A stretch of DNA of 8,535 bases from Candidatus Gastranaerophilales bacterium (GCA_028277195.1 JANQGS010000099.1:1-8535); one strand, 5' to 3'. Shown: positions 1 to 5,631, counted from the first letter of the stretch. Notes: a model not told the origin generated them from the letters alone. Translations and numbers: made by a program.

Positions 1-409
1 TAAAAAAAATATTTTTAAATCCTGATACGGGATTTAGTTTTGAAATTTTGAACTCAATGGATTTTGTGGAAAAAACAGGGCCTACCTGCATGAAATCCCC
101 GATTATGGCCGTTATAAAAGCCAAAAGGAGAATGGGGGCAATAATCAACAATGTGGGGAAAAGGGAAAGGAACAGTATGTACATATAGCCCATTTTTTCG
201 ATATTGGCATTGGGTATCTGCTCATAAAGAAGCACAAATAGCTTTGAGAACTGCTCCCAGAGGATTGGGGCGATGTTATACAGGGCAACAAACATTACCA
301 GCAGCGACAGGGCAGTTGACAGGTCCTTGCTTTTAACTACCTGTCCTTCCTTCCTGACTTTTCTCAGTTTTTGAGGCGTTGCCTCAAAGGGTTTATCCTC
401 ATCAGCCAT
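1..409 (-). CDS. flhB: FlhB/SctU-family type III export apparatus protein, N-terminal part (cut by the left window edge)
   Basis: This is an inner-membrane subunit of the flagellar or virulence-type III export gate. In this family it forms part of the export channel, and its C-terminal cytoplasmic domain autocleaves at an NPTH site to switch substrate class. Only the first 136 codons are inside the window, so the NPTH site is not visible. The N-terminus shows the family signature EATPQKLRKVRKEGQVVKSK (residues 9-28). It is followed by a hydrophobic segment (about 31-51), a second long hydrophobic segment (about 76-104), and then the conserved VGPVFSTKSI...SKLNPVSGFKNIF stretch (109-135). The ATG at 409-407 follows an in-frame TGA directly and has AGGA about 9-10 bases upstream. 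It lies downstream of fur on the same strand, with its own candidate promoter in the gap. FlhB (flagellum) and SctU (injectisome) cannot be separated from this fragment, so the symbol is provisional. Confidence 0.9.
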   Translation of the reverse strand, partial: MADEDKPFEATPQKLRKVRKEGQVVKSKDLSTALSLLVMFVALYNIAPILWEQFSKLFVLLYEQIPNANIEKMGYMYILFLSLFPTLLIIAPILLLAFITAIIGDFMQVGPVFSTKSIEFKISKLNPVSGFKNIFF

Positions 410-433
410 TCATTATTTTCCTGATGTTAACGG

Positions 434-450
434 TTATAATTATAATTATA
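434..450. repeat. Tandem TATAAT hexamers, Fur-box-like
   Basis: On the minus strand, three adjacent hexamers TATAAT-TATAAT-TATAAC start at 450 (the last base, C, is at 433). Fur operators can be described as three adjacent NATWAT hexamers, which fits this arrangement. The repeat is also nearly self-complementary. It lies on the -10 of the candidate flhB promoter and one gene away from fur. It could equally be ordinary AT-rich promoter DNA. Confidence 0.35.
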
Positions 451-472
451 CTTTATCAAAATAACAGGTCAC
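445..472 (-). promoter_or_regulatory. Candidate sigma70-type promoter for flhB/sctU
   Basis: On the minus strand a -35-like GTGACC (472-467) is followed by a 16-base spacer and a consensus -10 TATAAT (450-445). The predicted start is near 438, giving a leader of about 29 bases before the ATG at 409. The -10 lies inside a TATAAT triple repeat (434-450), which may also be an operator. The box matches are read by eye. Confidence 0.5.
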
Positions 473-528
473 TACGGCGATATTTTAGGATATGATGTAA
501 AACTTGAAAAAAGGCAGGGTAAAATACT

Positions 529-972
529 TTACCTCCTCCTGCAATTCTGACACAGCCCGAAAATTTTAAACTGGTAATCTGTTATTAAAAAATTGCCCCT
601 TTCCCCGGCTATTTTATCAGCGTGCTTATGCAGGTTTTTATCCTTAAATTCCACGGTAAGCCCGCAGGAAACACATACCATATGATGGTGCTGTTTTTTA
701 CCGGGGCTGCTCAATTCATAGTGCTTGTGATACTCGCCAAAATCCAGCTCCCTTACAAACCCGTTCTGCACAAGGAATTTCAGTCCCCTGTAAAGGGTTG
801 CAAGGCTAATTTTAATACCTTTTCCCGACAGTTTTTTATGCAATTCCTCTGCACTCAAATGCTCCCCCTCGGGAAGTTCCTGGAAAAACGCCAGGAGCTG
901 CTCACGCTGGGGCGTGATTCTGTAGCCTTCCTTTCTCAGGCGGTTAAATTTTTCCTTTGCCTGGCCTGTCAT
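529..972 (-). CDS. fur: Fur-family metal-responsive transcriptional regulator
   Basis: A 147-residue protein of the usual Fur length. An N-terminal winged helix (about 5-85) carries the recognition-helix sequence ISLATLYRGLKFL (55-67). The C-terminal dimerisation and metal-binding part contains YHKHYEL (81-87), HHHMVCVSCG (95-104), VEF (107-109) and a final CQNC (141-144). C100, C103, C141 and C144 form the structural zinc pair of CxxC motifs. H38, E86 and the His cluster are candidates for the sensory site. The Glu in VEF (E108) resembles Fur; PerR usually has Asp there. Fur, Zur or another subfamily cannot be fixed from sequence alone. The start is the ATG at 972-970, with an in-frame TAA three codons upstream. 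I see no Shine-Dalgarno in front of it. The gene is divergent from ispH and lies upstream of flhB/sctU. Confidence 0.93.
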   Translation of the reverse strand: MTGQAKEKFNRLRKEGYRITPQREQLLAFFQELPEGEHLSAEELHKKLSGKGIKISLATLYRGLKFLVQNGFVRELDFGEYHKHYELSSPGKKQHHHMVCVSCGLTVEFKDKNLHKHADKIAGERGNFLITDYQFKIFGLCQNCRRR

Positions 973-1003
973 AAATATAGTTTAAAGTTTTTTGCCTTAA
1001 ATC

Positions 1004-1009
1004 ATTATA
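1004..1009 (-). promoter_or_regulatory. -10 element of the fur promoter, with overlapping Fur/PerR-like half-site
   Basis: The minus strand reads TATAAT at 1009-1004. No good -35 lies 16-18 bases upstream; the closest is a CAAGTT-like hexamer. The predicted start is near 997, giving a leader of about 25 bases. The minus-strand sequence ATAATGAT (1008-1001) matches one arm of the Fur consensus, and TATAATGATT matches most of one side of a PerR-type box. Autoregulation is therefore possible. The second arm is poorly conserved. Confidence 0.4.
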
Positions 1010-1029
1010 CCTGAAAATAACCCGTAAAC

Positions 1030-1057
1030 TTGAAATTAATTGTTGACGTGGTATAAA
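1030..1057 (+). promoter_or_regulatory. Promoter of the ispH-rpsA operon
   Basis: TTGAAA at 1030-1035 is separated by 16 bases from TATAAA at 1052-1057, each 5/6 to the sigma70 consensus. With the usual 6-7 base distance, the start of transcription falls at about 1063-1065, on the ATG of ispH. A leaderless transcript is implied. The divergent fur -10 lies about 20 bases to the left, so the two promoters sit back to back. Confidence 0.6.
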
Positions 1058-1063
1058 ACCCTT

Positions 1064-1963
1064 ATGGCAACAGTAATTAATCATGCAAAAGATATAAAAC
1101 TCGCAAAACTGGCCGGGTTTTGCTATGGAGTTAAAAGAGCAGTCGAAGAATCAATAAGGATTAAGGAAGAAAACCCCCAAACCCCTGTATATATACTCGG
1201 GCAACTAATACACAACAACCAGGTATCAAAGCAGCTGGAAAGCCTGGGCATCCATACCGTTGATAAAATTCCCGAGAAAATGGAGGGTATTTGCATAATA
1301 AGAACCCACGGCGCATCCCCGCAAATTATGGAAGAGTTGGGGAAAAAAGGGTGCAAAGTGGTTGACCTGACCTGCCCGGACGTAAAAAGGGTGCAGGATA
1401 AGGCTAAAACACTCGCAAGTGAAGGATATAAAGTAATCGTAATAGGCAAGGCAGACCACCCGGAAGTAATCGCAATAAAAGCCCATGCTGATTGCTACTC
1501 GGAAAGCCTTGTCATATCTTCAAAAGAACAAGCTGAAAAAAATATCGGGATATTTAAGAAATATAAAAAAATAGGGGTGGTAATCCAGACAACGCAACTT
1601 GTAGATAATTTTAAACGGATAATCCCGGTAATAGCTGAACATGCAAATGAACTTAAAGTTTATAACACAATATGCGATGCCACCTTCAAACGCCAAAAAG
1701 CCGCAATGGAGCTGGCAAATGCCGCAGATGTAATGATTGTGGCAGGGAGCAGGGAAAGCGCGAATACTACACATCTCGCCGAAATATTAAAACCGCTTAA
1801 AACCACAATTCATATAGAAAACAAGGAAGAACTCGATAATTACAGGGATTTAATACTAAATACACCTAAAATAGGAGTTACAGCAGGCGCTTCAACTCCT
1901 GATTTTGTGATTAATGAAATAATTGAGGAAATAGGAAAAATAGGAGAAAAAACTCGTGAATGA
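1064..1963 (+). CDS. ispH: 4-hydroxy-3-methylbut-2-enyl diphosphate reductase (IspH/LytB)
   Basis: This is the last enzyme of the MEP isoprenoid pathway. It reduces HMBPP to IPP and DMAPP using an iron-sulfur cluster. All three cluster cysteines are present: C20 in AGFCYGV, C104 in DLTCPDV and C204 in NTICDAT. Substrate-binding motifs are also intact: IHNN (H50), THGAS (H82), HPE (H132, E134), S232-A-N234 and AGAS (S277). The product is 299 residues from the ATG at 1064, a normal length. I prefer this ATG because a good promoter puts transcription start on it. A TTG at 1040 or 1043 in the same frame would lie upstream of the predicted start, and no Shine-Dalgarno precedes any of these starts. 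The 3' end overlaps the S1 gene by 8 bases, so the two are translationally coupled. It is divergent from fur, which is notable for an Fe-S enzyme. Confidence 0.96.
   Translation: MATVINHAKDIKLAKLAGFCYGVKRAVEESIRIKEENPQTPVYILGQLIHNNQVSKQLESLGIHTVDKIPEKMEGICIIRTHGASPQIMEELGKKGCKVVDLTCPDVKRVQDKAKTLASEGYKVIVIGKADHPEVIAIKAHADCYSESLVISSKEQAEKNIGIFKKYKKIGVVIQTTQLVDNFKRIIPVIAEHANELKVYNTICDATFKRQKAAMELANAADVMIVAGSRESANTTHLAEILKPLKTTIHIENKEELDNYRDLILNTPKIGVTAGASTPDFVINEIIEEIGKIGEKTRE
1942..1946 (+). promoter_or_regulatory. Ribosome binding site that fixes the GTG start of the S1 gene
   Basis: AGGAG lies within the end of ispH, 9 bases before GTG 1956-1958. It supports the GTG start of the S1 protein and the 8-base overlap with the ispH stop (TGA 1961-1963). 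Confidence 0.75.
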
Positions 1964-3035
1964 GGCAATTTTAGACAAAATGGACTTTGAGAAATTACTG
2001 GAGATGTCCTTTGAAAACACCTTCAAAGTGGCTGACCTTGTTGAGGGGACAATCGTTAAAATAGAAAAATCCGGGATACTCGTGGACGTAGGGGGGAAAA
2101 CAGAAGCCCTGCTGCCGTTGTGGGAAATATCAAACCTCCCTTTTGAAAACCCGGGGGATGTGATTTCCGAAGGTGAAAAAAAGAAATTTTATATAGTCAG
2201 CGAAGCAAACGAAGAAGGCCAGATAAAAGTATCCCTCAAAAGGGTGCATTTGGCCGAAAACTGGGCCAAACTTGAGGAAGCCCGCAGAAGCGATGCGACA
2301 GTTGAGGTAAAGGTAGCTTCACTGGTTAAAGGCGGTGTTATAGCTGAAATTTACGACTTAAGGGGCTTTATCCCGGCCAGCCAGTTAAGGACAGGGACTC
2401 CCCACGAGAACCTTATCAGCCAGACACTGTGCGTTAAGGTACTTGAGGCTGACCCGAAGAGAAACAAGTTAATACTGAGCGAAAGGCTCTGCGTTCAGGA
2501 AGAGAGGAAAAAAATAGCCGTGGAAGTTATTGCGAGCCTTGAGGAGGACCAGGTTATTGAAGGCGAGATAGTAAGGCTTGCTGACTTTGGGGCGTTTATT
2601 GACGTAAACGGCATTGACGGGCTTCTTCCTATTTCGGAAATCTGCTGGCATAAGGTAAAACACCCTTCAGACGTGCTTACGCTGGGTGAGAAAATAAAAG
2701 TTAAGGTACTGAGGATTGACAGGGATTTAAACAGGATAAGCCTGAGCCGGAAGAGAATGGAAGAAAACCCCTGGGTGCAGGTTGAGAGCCGGTTTGAAGA
2801 GGGGCAGGTAATAAAAGGCGTTGTAAATAAAATAACCGACTTTGGGGCTTTTGTCTGTATTTTCCCGGGTGTCGAAGCGCTTCTCCCGGTTGCGGAAATG
2901 TCGCAGGAGCATGTAAATCCTTATGAAATGCTGAGTGTTACCCAGGAAATAGAGGTACTTATAAAAAAATTCACTCCCCGGGAAAAGAGGATAGGGTTGA
3001 GCATTAAGGATTTAAACAGGGCGGAACAACACTAG
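1956..3035 (+). CDS. rpsA: Ribosomal protein S1-like RNA-binding protein with four S1 domains
   Basis: A 359-residue protein made of four S1 (OB-fold) domains at about residues 24-96, 114-177, 197-267 and 282-353. Repeats 3 and 4 are the most canonical, with G.IV.LADFGAFIDVNGIDGLLPISEI and G.VNKITDFGAFV...GVEALLPVAEM, each ending in a basic RISLS/RIGLS strand. S1 proteins bind mRNA and help load it on the 30S subunit. E. coli S1 has six repeats, whereas shorter four-repeat forms occur in Firmicutes and Cyanobacteria-like lineages. The GTG start is preceded by AGGAG with 9-base spacing. Clostridial genomes often carry IspH and S1 as one fused protein. Here the genes overlap in different frames and make separate products. 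Whether it is a true ribosomal bS1 or an S1-like general RNA binder cannot be told from sequence. Confidence 0.9.
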   Translation: MNEAILDKMDFEKLLEMSFENTFKVADLVEGTIVKIEKSGILVDVGGKTEALLPLWEISNLPFENPGDVISEGEKKKFYIVSEANEEGQIKVSLKRVHLAENWAKLEEARRSDATVEVKVASLVKGGVIAEIYDLRGFIPASQLRTGTPHENLISQTLCVKVLEADPKRNKLILSERLCVQEERKKIAVEVIASLEEDQVIEGEIVRLADFGAFIDVNGIDGLLPISEICWHKVKHPSDVLTLGEKIKVKVLRIDRDLNRISLSRKRMEENPWVQVESRFEEGQVIKGVVNKITDFGAFVCIFPGVEALLPVAEMSQEHVNPYEMLSVTQEIEVLIKKFTPREKRIGLSIKDLNRAEQH

Positions 3036-3107
3036 CCATGTTAATAAATTAAACCTTTCTCGCATTATACTCCGGCTAAAAAGTGCTATGTTCTTTATAA
3101 AAACTAC

Positions 3108-3112
3108 AGGAG
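3108..3112 (+). promoter_or_regulatory. Ribosome binding site deciding the start of the small acidic gene
   Basis: AGGAG lies 8 bases before ATG 3121 and only 2 bases before ATG 3115. It therefore favours ATG 3121 over the two upstream in-frame ATGs at 3088 and 3115. Confidence 0.65.
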
Positions 3113-3120
3113 AAATGTAC

Positions 3121-3366
3121 ATGGCACATACTGTTATGAAAGAAATATTTGACGAAAACAAAAAAAAATATGTTAAATGTGAAGTACTCGTTCTCGACGA
3201 AGAAGAAGGCCTGCCAGGGACTGACCGGCGTGAAATAATTCTCGAGTGCACGGAGGAAGAAGAGCCTTTTACTGAAATAAGTGACAGTTTTACTGCGGAT
3301 ATAAGCGATGTTTTCCCTGAAACTGTACTTATAGACCAGTATGAAGATTTTGAAAACCGTCAGTGA
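3121..3366 (+). CDS. Small acidic protein of unknown function
   Basis: An 81-residue product that I do not recognise. It begins MAHTVMKEIFDENKKKYVKC and becomes strongly acidic afterwards, with DEEE at about 22-25, EEEE near the middle and an acidic tail. It has no signal peptide and no membrane segment. Two cysteines are separated by about 34 residues, in KCEV and LECTE. The fold looks like a short beta-strand-rich unit followed by a disordered acidic tail, but this is only an impression. An 85-base gap separates it from the S1 gene. A weak TATACT at 3066-3071 could be its own -10, or it may be co-transcribed with ispH-rpsA, since I see no terminator in the gap. Its last 7 bases overlap the 3' end of the convergent WYL gene. 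The good Shine-Dalgarno supports its being real. Confidence 0.65.
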   Translation: MAHTVMKEIFDENKKKYVKCEVLVLDEEEGLPGTDRREIILECTEEEEPFTEISDSFTADISDVFPETVLIDQYEDFENRQ

Positions 3367-4316
3367 TTCTTTTTGTAATTTTCAAGGGTCTCCTTTACGA
3401 GAAATGCCATTTTATCCCTTACCTGCCTCGGGTATACAACCTCGCAGCTTGCCCCGTACCTTAACAGCCTCTTCAGCAGGGCCTCCATGTCCTCAGGATA
3501 GGTTGTTACGGTAATATGGCCTTTATCATCCGGACCGGCAAGTTTCTCCTTTTCATAGGGCCTGTAAACCCTGGCCAGTTTGTCTTTTACCTTAAAAATA
3601 ACCGGGGAATGTAACTGGTTAAGTTTGGAGACAATCGGCAATTGCTTAATATCAATTACCTGGCTTGCTTTTAAAGAGTCTATGCGGCCGGATAAAAGGT
3701 TGTAAAAAACAATCCTGACATCTTCCTGTTCATATTTTATGTTCTGCAGCTCAGCCAGGGCAATTTTTTCATCCTCTTTCGGCGATGGTTTGTATTTAAT
3801 TTCAACCCTTTGCTTTTCATCTATATATTGCTCGGTTTTTTTAATTAAACCTGAATACTTATCGAATTTTGAAAAACAATCATCACTCTCAGCTTCCCGG
3901 GATTCAAAGTACTTCTCCAATTTTTTAAGCCGGGCCTGCGACATAAAACGCTTTAACTTTTCAATAAAAGAGATGTAATTATCAAAAAGCCTTTTCTGGT
4001 GCAGGCTCTTTGTATATTTTCTCAACAACCCGAGTATTTTAATTTCCTCATCCGAAAAATCAATATTTACCCGGCTATTATTTAATTTATAACTATGATT
4101 GCCCGACGCTGAGGGTTTGGATATATCATAACCCGCATCCCTCAGGGTATTCAGGTATTTTAAAATAACATCCCTGGAAAAATACCTTTTAACATGAACG
4201 TCTTCATAAAAGAAATTGTTTAATTCATCTATACTATAATCACCTTCATTCAGTTTCTTTAGGAGCAAAAGCACTCTATAAGCTGATGAGGCTATTTTAA
4301 CCCTGCGTTTCATCAT
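3360..4316 (-). CDS. WYL-domain transcriptional regulator, second gene of a tandem pair
   Basis: A 318-residue protein with the WYL-regulator layout. It has an N-terminal winged helix (about 9-80, with FSRDVILKYLNTLRDAGYDI at 46-65), a helical linker rich in Lys and Glu (about 88-165), a degenerate WYL-like beta domain (about 168-228), and a WCX-type C-terminal extension (about 266-316). In the extension, YGASCEVVYPRQVRDKM at about 287-303 matches the usual G..xV..P..vR pattern. The core WYL motif is poorly kept: the equivalent strand reads RIVFYNLLSGRIDSLKASQV. WYL domains are thought to bind ligands such as nucleic-acid fragments or nucleotides. The start ATG (4316-4314) overlaps the stop of the upstream paralogue as ATGA, so the two are coupled. 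A second ATG follows immediately. The C-terminal end runs 7 bases into the convergent small gene. The target is unknown; the divergent SLH gene is a plausible one. Confidence 0.85.
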   Translation of the reverse strand: MMKRRVKIASSAYRVLLLLKKLNEGDYSIDELNNFFYEDVHVKRYFSRDVILKYLNTLRDAGYDISKPSASGNHSYKLNNSRVNIDFSDEEIKILGLLRKYTKSLHQKRLFDNYISFIEKLKRFMSQARLKKLEKYFESREAESDDCFSKFDKYSGLIKKTEQYIDEKQRVEIKYKPSPKEDEKIALAELQNIKYEQEDVRIVFYNLLSGRIDSLKASQVIDIKQLPIVSKLNQLHSPVIFKVKDKLARVYRPYEKEKLAGPDDKGHITVTTYPEDMEALLKRLLRYGASCEVVYPRQVRDKMAFLVKETLENYKKNH

Positions 4317-5290
4317 TCACTCACCAAAGCGGTTTCATCGTAAATTTTTAGTATGTTTGCCAGGTTCAAGGCTATTTCCTCCCTGACTTTTTCAGGGTGC
4401 AGGACTGTACAATCGCTGCCGTAGGAGAGAATTTTCTGGAAAAACCTGAATTTATTGCTCACGGTTGTTTCTATTATAAATTCATCCCCGCTTCTCTCGA
4501 GCATCCTGTCCTTTTCTGAAATAAGAGATGGATAATCACTGCCTGTCTTAAGTTTATATATTGCTTTAAAAAATACCCGCTCAATTTTATTATGCCGCAG
4601 GCTCACGGTTTTAATGTCGAGTATCCTGTCCACCCGCAGGTACATTGTTGTTTCCAGCTCATCGCTGTAACCCCATAAATAAAAAGCACCGTTTTCCATG
4701 GTAATTTCTTCAGCGTTTAGCGTAATGTTTTTTTCGCCTGATTCAGGGGATTTATATAATAGGGTAAGGGTTTTATTCTGTTTGCAATACTTTTCGAGTT
4801 GCTTTATGCTCCTGAGAAATTTTTCAGATGTCACTTCCCTGCACAGAATATTTTTCTTAGCTGATTGAAAGAGTTTTTGCGTGGAGGAGGTCAGGTTTTC
4901 AAGGATTTTGTTAAAGAGGTTGTCAATTTCCACGGTTGTTCTCCATTCGCATAAAGTAGAAAAATATTTTCTCAGCTCTATCAGGGTTTCAACCTCTTTT
5001 TCCGTTAATGACAGTTGAAACGGGTGGGAAACCAGGTTGTATTTAAAGTCATTATTTTTTGTAGGCCTTGATATAACGCAGCCCAGGACCCTCAATGTAT
5101 TCAGGTAAATACATATTGTGTCCCTGGAGAGTTTCTTGCAATCCTTTACTTCTTTTTCCAGTTTTTCATTTATTTCACTGATATCACAAGGAGCTTTTAA
5201 AAGCATATCGAAGATAACAAGAATTCTAAGAGCTGTAAGGTTTACATTATCCAGCTCATAAAAATTAGGCCGTCGGTTTTTCTTTTGCAT
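4313..5290 (-). CDS. WYL-domain transcriptional regulator, first gene of a tandem pair
   Basis: A 325-residue paralogue of the following gene with the same layout. It has a winged helix at about 18-87 (LSRDTICIYLNTLRVLGCVI, 54-73), a linker at about 95-165, a WYL domain at about 170-235 and a C-terminal WCX-like extension at about 268-318 (YGSDCTVLHPEKVREEI, 290-306). The diagnostic strand is better preserved here: GAFYLWGYSDELETTMYLRV followed by DRILDI (201-226), a typical WYL-domain pattern with FYL in place of WYL. The two proteins share the SRD..I..YLNTLR..G..IS.P block, which points to duplication. Tandem WYL pairs acting as one regulator are known (PafB-PafC of actinobacteria), so a heterodimer is plausible. 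The start ATG at 5290-5288 lacks an obvious Shine-Dalgarno. The gene heads a minus-strand operon divergent from the SLH gene. Confidence 0.87.
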   Translation of the reverse strand: MQKKNRRPNFYELDNVNLTALRILVIFDMLLKAPCDISEINEKLEKEVKDCKKLSRDTICIYLNTLRVLGCVISRPTKNNDFKYNLVSHPFQLSLTEKEVETLIELRKYFSTLCEWRTTVEIDNLFNKILENLTSSTQKLFQSAKKNILCREVTSEKFLRSIKQLEKYCKQNKTLTLLYKSPESGEKNITLNAEEITMENGAFYLWGYSDELETTMYLRVDRILDIKTVSLRHNKIERVFFKAIYKLKTGSDYPSLISEKDRMLERSGDEFIIETTVSNKFRFFQKILSYGSDCTVLHPEKVREEIALNLANILKIYDETALVSE

Positions 5291-5335
5291 ACTGCATTTC
5301 AGGCATAAATTTGATTAACAACTCATAACAAGCAT

Positions 5336-5364
5336 ATCATAATTACTTATAAAGTAGTACTACA
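5336..5364 (-). promoter_or_regulatory. Candidate promoter of the WYL operon
   Basis: The minus strand reads TATGAT at 5341-5336 (5/6 to -10). A spacer of 17 bases puts the -35 position on TGTAGT (5364-5359), a poor match to TTGACA. The predicted start is near 5329, with a leader of about 39 bases. The -10 and spacer are covered by the left arm of the 16-base inverted repeat. A weak -35 with overlapping symmetry would fit regulator-dependent or autoregulated expression. Confidence 0.35.
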
Positions 5365-5427
5365 CCTTACTTCTACATATTTTCGGTTTATGGTTTTTGT
5401 AGTGAAAAAATTTTATAAGTAATTATG
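5338..5427. repeat. Perfect 16-base inverted repeat with 58-base spacer
   Basis: The left arm CATAATTACTTATAAA (5338-5353) and right arm TTTATAAGTAATTATG (5412-5427) are exact reverse complements. Inside, ACTACA (5359-5364) can pair with TGTAGT (5398-5403), extending a possible hairpin after an internal loop. It could be a paired operator with looping, an RNA structure, or the ends of a 90-base MITE-like element. I see no target-site duplication flanking it. Confidence 0.8.
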
Positions 5428-5462
5428 GAAAAATTTCTTCTTTCTCATTTAATAACCGAAAA
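5380..5462. repeat. 9-base inverted repeat interlocked with the 16-base repeat
   Basis: TTTTCGGTT (5380-5388) and AACCGAAAA (5454-5462) are exact reverse complements. The left arm lies in the loop of the 16-base repeat and the right arm lies outside it. The two pairings are thus in pseudoknot order and could be alternative or simultaneous at RNA level. Confidence 0.55.
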
Positions 5463-5548
5463 GGGGAATAAAAAAATTCACCAATAACTGTCTTAAATAA
5501 TAAGATGGTTCGGCAATGAATACTAAGATATAAAAGCCTGATAATTTA

Positions 5549-5563
5549 ATTGTTTAAAACAAT
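5549..5563. promoter_or_regulatory. Operator-like palindrome
   Basis: ATTGTTTAAAACAAT has two perfect 7-base arms around a central A. It lies about 70 bases before the SLH start codon and downstream of the weak TATAAA at 5529. The size and symmetry fit a binding site for a dimeric regulator. Chance symmetry in AT-rich DNA is possible. Confidence 0.4.
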
Positions 5564-5620
5564 ATTTTTAAACTCCGTTAAATATATTGTGTACTAAAAC
5601 TTACTTTGTAGTAGTTGTTA

Positions 5621-5626
5621 AGGAGG
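5621..5626 (+). promoter_or_regulatory. Strong Shine-Dalgarno of the SLH gene
   Basis: AGGAGG is followed by 5 T residues and ATG 5632. It fixes the start at 5632, which also places a canonical signal peptide at the very N-terminus. An upstream in-frame TTG at 5587 would bury the signal sequence and is rejected. Confidence 0.9.
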
Positions 5627-5631
5627 TTTTT

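Larger units (their letters stand above)
5291..5631. other. 341-base AT-rich divergent intergenic region with several symmetric elements
   Basis: No gene is visible here. The region separates the minus-strand WYL operon from the plus-strand SLH gene. It contains a 16-base perfect inverted repeat (5338-5353 and 5412-5427), a 10-base palindrome GTAGTACTAC (5354-5363), a 9-base inverted repeat interlocked with the first (5380-5388 and 5454-5462), a palindrome at 5549-5563 and four TGTAG motifs. A weak -10-like TATAAA at 5529-5534 is the only promoter candidate I see for the SLH gene, and it has no clear -35. Confidence 0.7.

Noticed and set aside
151..336. Plus-strand open frame of 61 codons
   Set aside because: It lies antisense to the clearly recognisable FlhB/SctU N-terminus, and its product has no family features.
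519..532. GTAAA-ATAC-TTTAC hairpin as terminator of fur
   Set aside because: The stem is only 5 base pairs, contains the stop codon and lacks a directly following T-run.
622..1014. Plus-strand open frame of 130 codons opposite fur
   Set aside because: It mirrors the fur gene on the other strand, and the Fur family motifs show which strand is coding.
1040..1063. TTG start eight codons upstream for ispH
   Set aside because: The predicted -10 TATAAA lies inside this extension, and typical IspH proteins begin only about 10 residues before the first Cys. The ATG at 1064 is preferred.
3088..3120. Upstream ATG starts (3088, 3115) for the small acidic gene
   Set aside because: The AGGAG at 3108-3112 is correctly spaced only for ATG 3121.
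5291..5631. Known riboswitch or tRNA/rRNA gene in the divergent intergenic region
   Set aside because: I see no conserved riboswitch core and no cloverleaf. The region is AT-rich with simple symmetry only.
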